DNA of 64,000 nt, taken from contig CAIUZK010000188.1 in assembly GCA_903903635.1 (NCBI GenBank), positions 29,909-93,908 of the forward strand. The letters run 5' to 3'. Positions within the stretch are counted from its first letter, which is position 1, and every line of letters starts with the position of its first letter. The notes under the pieces were generated by a model. That model was not told the DNA's origin. It ran no database searches and was given only the letters and a program-made list of their open reading frames with translations. Made by a program: the position numbers and the translations under genes. Positions 60,463 through 64,000 of the stretch are shown here, piece after piece. Source of the stretch: an uncultured Bacteroidota bacterium (GTDB taxonomy: Bacteria; Bacteroidota; Bacteroidia; Chitinophagales; Chitinophagaceae).

Positions 60463-61164
60463 CTAAATATCAGACTCCCCATCCATGGTTGCAGGTGAGT
60501 CCTCGCGTGGCGATACCACAATAACAATCTCACCTTTGGGCGGATGCTTCTCGTAATGCGCAGCCAGGGCGGTAACCGTATTGATATTGGTCTCTTCAAA
60601 AAATTTGGTGAGCTCACGGCAAACTGCTGCCTGCCGGTCAGCTCCAAGCCAGGTAGCCAGTTCATGAAGCGTTTTCACCAAACGGTGGGGTGATTCGTAA
60701 AGTATAATGGTACGTTCTTCTTCAGCCAGTTTCTTAAACATCGTCTGCCTTCCCTTTTTCAATGGCAGGAATCCTTCGAAAACAAAACGGTTGCAGGGAA
60801 TACCACTTTGAACCAGTGCAGGTACAAAAGCAGTAGCGCCCGGCAGGCATTCTACCTTTATGCCATTCCGGATACACTCACGCACCAGTAGGAAACCGGG
60901 ATCAGAAATGCCCGGAGTACCCGCATCTGTTATCAATGCGAAATTTTTCCCCGCTGCCAGTTGATCTATCAGGTGTGGCAACACTTTGTGTTCATTGTGC
61001 TGGTGATAAGGCGTAAGCGGTTTATGAATACTGTAATGATTCATCAGCACCTGGCTGGTGCGTGTATCCTCACACAATATAACATCGGCCTGGCGCAGTA
61101 TTTCTACCGCCCTGTAAGTAATATCACCAAGATTGCCAATGGGCGAGGGAACTAAGTATAGCAT
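60463..61164 (-). CDS. rsmI: 16S rRNA (cytidine(1402)-2'-O)-methyltransferase RsmI
   Basis: 233 residues from the ATG at 61164, which begins MLYLVPSPIGNLGDITYRAV; an ATG six codons upstream is also possible. RsmI motifs are SPIGNLGDIT, ADVILCEDTRTSQVL, DAGTPGISDPGFLLV and LPGATAFVPALVQSG. The tetrapyrrole-methylase fold binds S-adenosylmethionine. RsmI methylates the ribose of C1402 in the decoding centre of 16S rRNA. It lies between tRNA-His and the second palindromic element. Confidence 0.95.
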   Translation of the reverse strand: MLYLVPSPIGNLGDITYRAVEILRQADVILCEDTRTSQVLMNHYSIHKPLTPYHQHNEHKVLPHLIDQLAAGKNFALITDAGTPGISDPGFLLVRECIRNGIKVECLPGATAFVPALVQSGIPCNRFVFEGFLPLKKGRQTMFKKLAEEERTIILYESPHRLVKTLHELATWLGADRQAAVCRELTKFFEETNINTVTALAAHYEKHPPKGEIVIVVSPREDSPATMDGESDI

Positions 61165-61220
61165 ACCACCTATCCGCTTCAACGGACCATAAAATAAAAA
61201 GAGATTAATTCAGCCGCTTA

Positions 61221-61378
61221 GGCATTGTTAAGAAATAAATAGTACAATTATGACTTGATTATTTTTCTTTTTATTAAGTTGCCAGAGCCGCGAATAGCAA
61301 GCCTATTTAAAGATTTGGCAATGCAGAGAAAATGGAAAAGAACAAGTTAGAATGTATTAGTTGTTTTTTAACAATGCC
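61221..61378. mobile_element. 158-bp palindromic MITE-like element, copy 2
   Basis: The ends 61221-61248 and 61351-61378 are inverted repeats with about 23 of 28 bases matching and an outer 11 bp identical. The apex AATAG-caagc-CTATT (61293-61307) lies at the exact centre. TTA is present outside both ends (61218-61220 and 61379-61381). Its core (GCGAATAG...CTATTTAAAGA) is shared with the element at 56007. No coding frame inside. Confidence 0.8.
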
Positions 61379-61397
61379 TTAATGAGCTGCGATAATA

Positions 61398-61649
61398 TTA
61401 TCCTTCAGTAACCGTAAAATCAAAAGCCTCCATAACCTGGTTGGCAAGCAATTTTTTACATGCTTCACGCACCAGGCTATCTGCTTCATCCTTACCCTGA
61501 GCATCTACCTGCAGGGTAATATGCTTGCCTATCCGCACCTCATGAAGTTGGGTAAGTCCCAGGTTGTGCAAACTGTTATTTACTGCCTTTCCCTGTGGGT
61601 CGAGCAACTCCTTAAGTGGCATTACATTAATATGCGCTATGTATCTCAT
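61398..61649 (-). CDS. purS: Phosphoribosylformylglycinamidine synthase subunit PurS
   Basis: 83 residues with the PurS pattern: YIAHINVMPLKELLDPQGKA, then LGLTQLHEVRIGKHITLQVD and a C-terminal helix. PurS is the small third subunit that holds PurQ and PurL together in purine synthesis (FGAR to FGAM). PurQ and PurL are not in this window. It lies 35 nt downstream of pssA on the same strand. Confidence 0.94.
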   Translation of the reverse strand: MRYIAHINVMPLKELLDPQGKAVNNSLHNLGLTQLHEVRIGKHITLQVDAQGKDEADSLVREACKKLLANQVMEAFDFTVTEG

Positions 61650-61684
61650 AATATTTCAAAAGTCAAAAGTTAAAACAATAATTT

Positions 61685-62497
61685 TCATTCACCCGCTACT
61701 TCTTCCGGTTCAGGTTGGCGGTATATGAGGGACAATATCACATACAAGGCAAAACCAAACGGGATGGTTGCAAACCCGATAAAAGGAAATGCAGCGCCAC
61801 AAAGTAATATCAGTACCAGTTGAGGCCATGCATAGGCGATTTTCCATTTCGCAGGCATCATTTTAATGAACTTTATTTTAGACACCATCAGGCCGCACAG
61901 TACCGCTATTATAAGGTATAGCGCCCACTTGTTGAGGAAAACAGGTGTGAAAAAATGTGCCACACTTGCAGGGCAATACCAGGCTACCAATGGAAACGAA
62001 CCTACAAAAATGCCTGTGGCGGGTACCGGCATTCCTATAAAATAAGCTTTCTGGTTATCGGCAGTAATATTGTATTTAGCAAGGCGCAGAGCTGCAAAAC
62101 AAGCTATCAGCAAGGCAGGAACCATTGCCAGCATACTGGCATCCATGGCATTCTTTTCCTGCATCTGGGCATCCCACAAAAACTTAAACAAAATCATAGA
62201 AGGAGCTACACCAAATGATACTACATCGGCCAGCGAATCAAGATCTTTGCCTATTGGAGAAAATACTTTTAAAGCCCTTGCCGTCATACCATCGAGCAAA
62301 TCGCATACTGCGGCTATACCAATGAAAATACTGCCGAGGTACATCTGTTCTGCGCCCTGCACCCAGTACCAGGTAGGTATGCCGCCATGATCGCCCAGAC
62401 TAAATGTAGTATAAGGCCTGGCGGTAAGAACATAAACAATAGCAACACACCCGCAAAATAAATTGCCTAGTGTAAGCAGGTTTGGCAAATGCTTCAT
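61685..62497 (-). CDS. pssA: CDP-diacylglycerol--serine O-phosphatidyltransferase
   Basis: 270 residues with about eight TM helices. The CDP-alcohol phosphatidyltransferase motif D-G-x2-A-R-x8-G-x3-D-x3-D is exact: DGMTARALKVFSPIGKDLDS followed by LADVVSFGVAPS (about 72-100). The enzyme makes phosphatidylserine, the precursor of phosphatidylethanolamine, at the inner membrane. Operon with purS downstream. Confidence 0.94.
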   Translation of the reverse strand: MKHLPNLLTLGNLFCGCVAIVYVLTARPYTTFSLGDHGGIPTWYWVQGAEQMYLGSIFIGIAAVCDLLDGMTARALKVFSPIGKDLDSLADVVSFGVAPSMILFKFLWDAQMQEKNAMDASMLAMVPALLIACFAALRLAKYNITADNQKAYFIGMPVPATGIFVGSFPLVAWYCPASVAHFFTPVFLNKWALYLIIAVLCGLMVSKIKFIKMMPAKWKIAYAWPQLVLILLCGAAFPFIGFATIPFGFALYVILSLIYRQPEPEEVAGE

Positions 62498-62619
62498 CAG
62501 GTCAAAAGTAAGAAAATTAATGGCTCAATTGCGGTATGGCTGCTGAATGATTACAAATTGACATATAAACCTGCGATTTATGGTAGCAACATTTATTAGC
62601 CGGTTTGCAAGCTATAAGA

Positions 62620-63336
62620 TTACTGAAAAAGATATTCAGCTTTTTCTATGCTTTCCGGTTTGCCCACATCTATCAAAAGATTGCCGGTATGATCATAGCC
62701 GCTCAATACATGCGATTTGGCAAGATACAGGTAGAGATCAATAAGTGAAAATTTACCCTCAAAGGGAATATTTTCCAAAACCTGGTGCGAAAGTATCTGT
62801 ATACCGCTAAACGCAAATGGCTTTAAATCAGGAACGGCATGGGCAATCTTTTCCTCATTCGTATTATTATTACGCCATCCGCAAAGCCGCATATCTTTAT
62901 CAAACAACAAATGGCGGGAGGACTCCCTTTGCATAACAGCCAGAGTGGCCATATTGGAGGTCATTAAGTGTGCTGCAATCATCTTTCCCAGGTCAAGATT
63001 GGTAAGGATATCCACATTCATAACCAGAAAATGATCTTCACCTGCAAAATATGGAGCAGCTTTTTTTAACCCTCCACCGGTTTCCAGTATCTCGTTCCGC
63101 TCATCCGAAATAGTGATATTGCTTCCAAAACCATCATGTTCATTGATCAGCTCCTCAATCATTGAAGCAAAATGATGCACATTTACAATTACATCATAAA
63201 TGCCAAAACGCTGCATGTAACGGATATTATGCTCCAGCAGCGACTTATTATTGATCTCCACCAGCGCCTTGGGAGCGTGATTGGTAAATGGTTTGAGCCT
63301 TGTTCCCAGGCCAGCAGCGAATAACATTGCCTTCAT
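62620..63336 (-). CDS. Nucleotidyltransferase family protein (MurU/GlmU-N-like)
   Basis: 238 residues of the NTP-transferase fold: FAAGLGTRLKPFTNHAPKAL with the GxGTRL and PKxL motifs (about 7-26), NVDILTNLDLGK with the Mg-binding Asp, and LLIDVGKPESIEKAEYLFQ at the end. The set fits MurU (N-acetylmuramate-1-phosphate uridylyltransferase) and mannose-1-phosphate guanylyltransferase-like enzymes. MurU normally works with AmgK in peptidoglycan recycling, but no AmgK is in view, so the substrate is not fixed. Confidence 0.88.
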   Translation of the reverse strand: MKAMLFAAGLGTRLKPFTNHAPKALVEINNKSLLEHNIRYMQRFGIYDVIVNVHHFASMIEELINEHDGFGSNITISDERNEILETGGGLKKAAPYFAGEDHFLVMNVDILTNLDLGKMIAAHLMTSNMATLAVMQRESSRHLLFDKDMRLCGWRNNNTNEEKIAHAVPDLKPFAFSGIQILSHQVLENIPFEGKFSLIDLYLYLAKSHVLSGYDHTGNLLIDVGKPESIEKAEYLFQ

Positions 63337-63766
63337 TTTGTAAAATTATAATAAGGTTCAGGATTTTAGATCGCTCATTCACAAATATTATAAACAAACC
63401 AAACAGACAACGATGCAGGGTTGATAATATGCCTGGCACACTTTGCTATACTTTGTAGCTGTTTTTCCACTATATCAACAAGTAAACTATACAACAAATT
63501 GTTAGTCAGAAATGAAATTATCCCTCCATGACACGACATTGGGTACAAACTAAAACAAATTTTAAATCCATATTTATTTACACTATATACAGTTTTTTAT
63601 TTACAAACAGTGTATTTTTATACCCTGAAAATTATTTAGATAACCACAAATAAGTATATTGCATGGATACCTTAAAAAACACCTATTTTTATTTGTTATT
63701 TCACTACTTAAATATGTAAATTTTAAATTATATCGATATCAATAACCCATTATAAAACATGCGCTC
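63337..63766. other. AT-rich intergenic region
   Basis: 430 nt with A/T runs. No gene or RNA is recognisable. It holds the promoters of two divergent genes, but I see no clear TAnnTTTG element. Confidence 0.3.
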
Positions 63767-64000
63767 ATGAGCAGACATAAACCCATTCAGATCAAAAGGG
63801 GGGCGAAAATGCAAAAGCAATTGAAAAGCAGCAATGTTTTTTTGATCAAGTTAATTGACCCTATTGTACAATGCCTGGTTTTTGTTTACTTTTTATATTG
63901 CCTCGATGCCGAAGCCAACGGCCCTTCCTATAGAGCAGTATTGCTTTTCCTCATTGGATGGCAAACCGTGAGTGCATTATTCAATTTATTCCTCAATGAT
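63767..64000 (+). CDS. Membrane protein, partial (C-terminus outside window)
   Basis: The frame from the ATG at 63767 is open to the window edge (78 codons). The basic N-terminus MSRHKPIQIKRGAKMQKQLK is followed by two hydrophobic segments (FLIKLIDPIVQCLVFVYFLY and AVLLFLIGWQTVSALFNLFL). The start is plausible but only the first two TM helices are visible. No family can be named. Confidence 0.65.
   Translation, partial: MSRHKPIQIKRGAKMQKQLKSSNVFLIKLIDPIVQCLVFVYFLYCLDAEANGPSYRAVLLFLIGWQTVSALFNLFLND

Noticed and set aside
60426..60665. 79-codon minus-strand ORF overlapping the 3' end of rsmI in another frame
   Set aside because: It lies inside the rsmI coding sequence and has no independent support.

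Overview
The window looks like a chromosomal segment from a Bacteroidota bacterium, most likely of the class Chitinophagia. The evidence is a SecD-SecF fusion, DUF3098, DUF3127 and DUF4836 genes, many secreted proteins ending in a type IX secretion (T9SS, por) sorting domain, and promoters with the Bacteroidota -7 element TAnnTTTG. Assignment to family or genus is inference. No rRNA, CRISPR array, phage or complete IS transposase is visible. One tRNA-His is present.

Layout. 1-9.9 kb: 5' part of a Wzx-like flippase with a TTG start, small secreted proteins, a truncated ftsX copy directly before intact ftsX and a DUF3098 gene, an RsiV-like secreted protein, a retropepsin-like protein, a padR-pspC operon and a HAD nucleotidase. 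10.3-16.3 kb: secDF, an mlaE-type permease without its usual partners, and two unrecognised genes separated by REP-like palindromes. 16.4-19 kb: repeat remnants, an orphan T9SS tail, riboflavin synthase with a lipoprotein gene. 19.2-28.3 kb: three tandem paralogous giant secreted proteins built from Ig-like repeats, a shared C-terminal module and a T9SS signal. 28.3-29.3 kb: a degenerate stretch with an inverted repeat, an apparent antitoxin remnant and a small ORF. 29.3-33.3 kb: rpsF-rpsR-rplI with a consensus promoter and leader, a SulP transporter and an SRAP (HMCES/YedK) protein. 33.3-36.4 kb: an operon of an uncharacterised basic protein, RtcB2 and PrfH, the last two being a known ribosome repair and rescue pair. 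36.4-55 kb: priA, a T9SS multicopper oxidase with a thioredoxin-like partner, two NHL-repeat T9SS proteins, a CsgG-like protein, an HTH regulator, an OYE-family flavoprotein, a glucosaminidase, hemW and lepB. 55-64 kb: a NUC-like secreted protein, hslR, a BNR lipoprotein, DUF4836, a frameshifted DUF3127 gene, tRNA-His, rsmI, purS, pssA, a MurU-like nucleotidyltransferase and the 5' end of a membrane protein.

Two results stand out. First, the three-gene operon at 33.3-36.1 kb, in which an unknown basic protein precedes RtcB2 and PrfH and the transcript appears to carry a long structured leader. Second, a pair of 157/158-bp palindromic elements (56007-56163 and 61221-61378), each with about 28-bp terminal inverted repeats, a central AATAG/CTATT apex and flanking TTA duplications. 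They form a MITE-like family, with a partial relative at about 16.35-16.45 kb.

Most other genes are housekeeping or cell-envelope functions. All family assignments come from reading the translations by eye. No database search was run.
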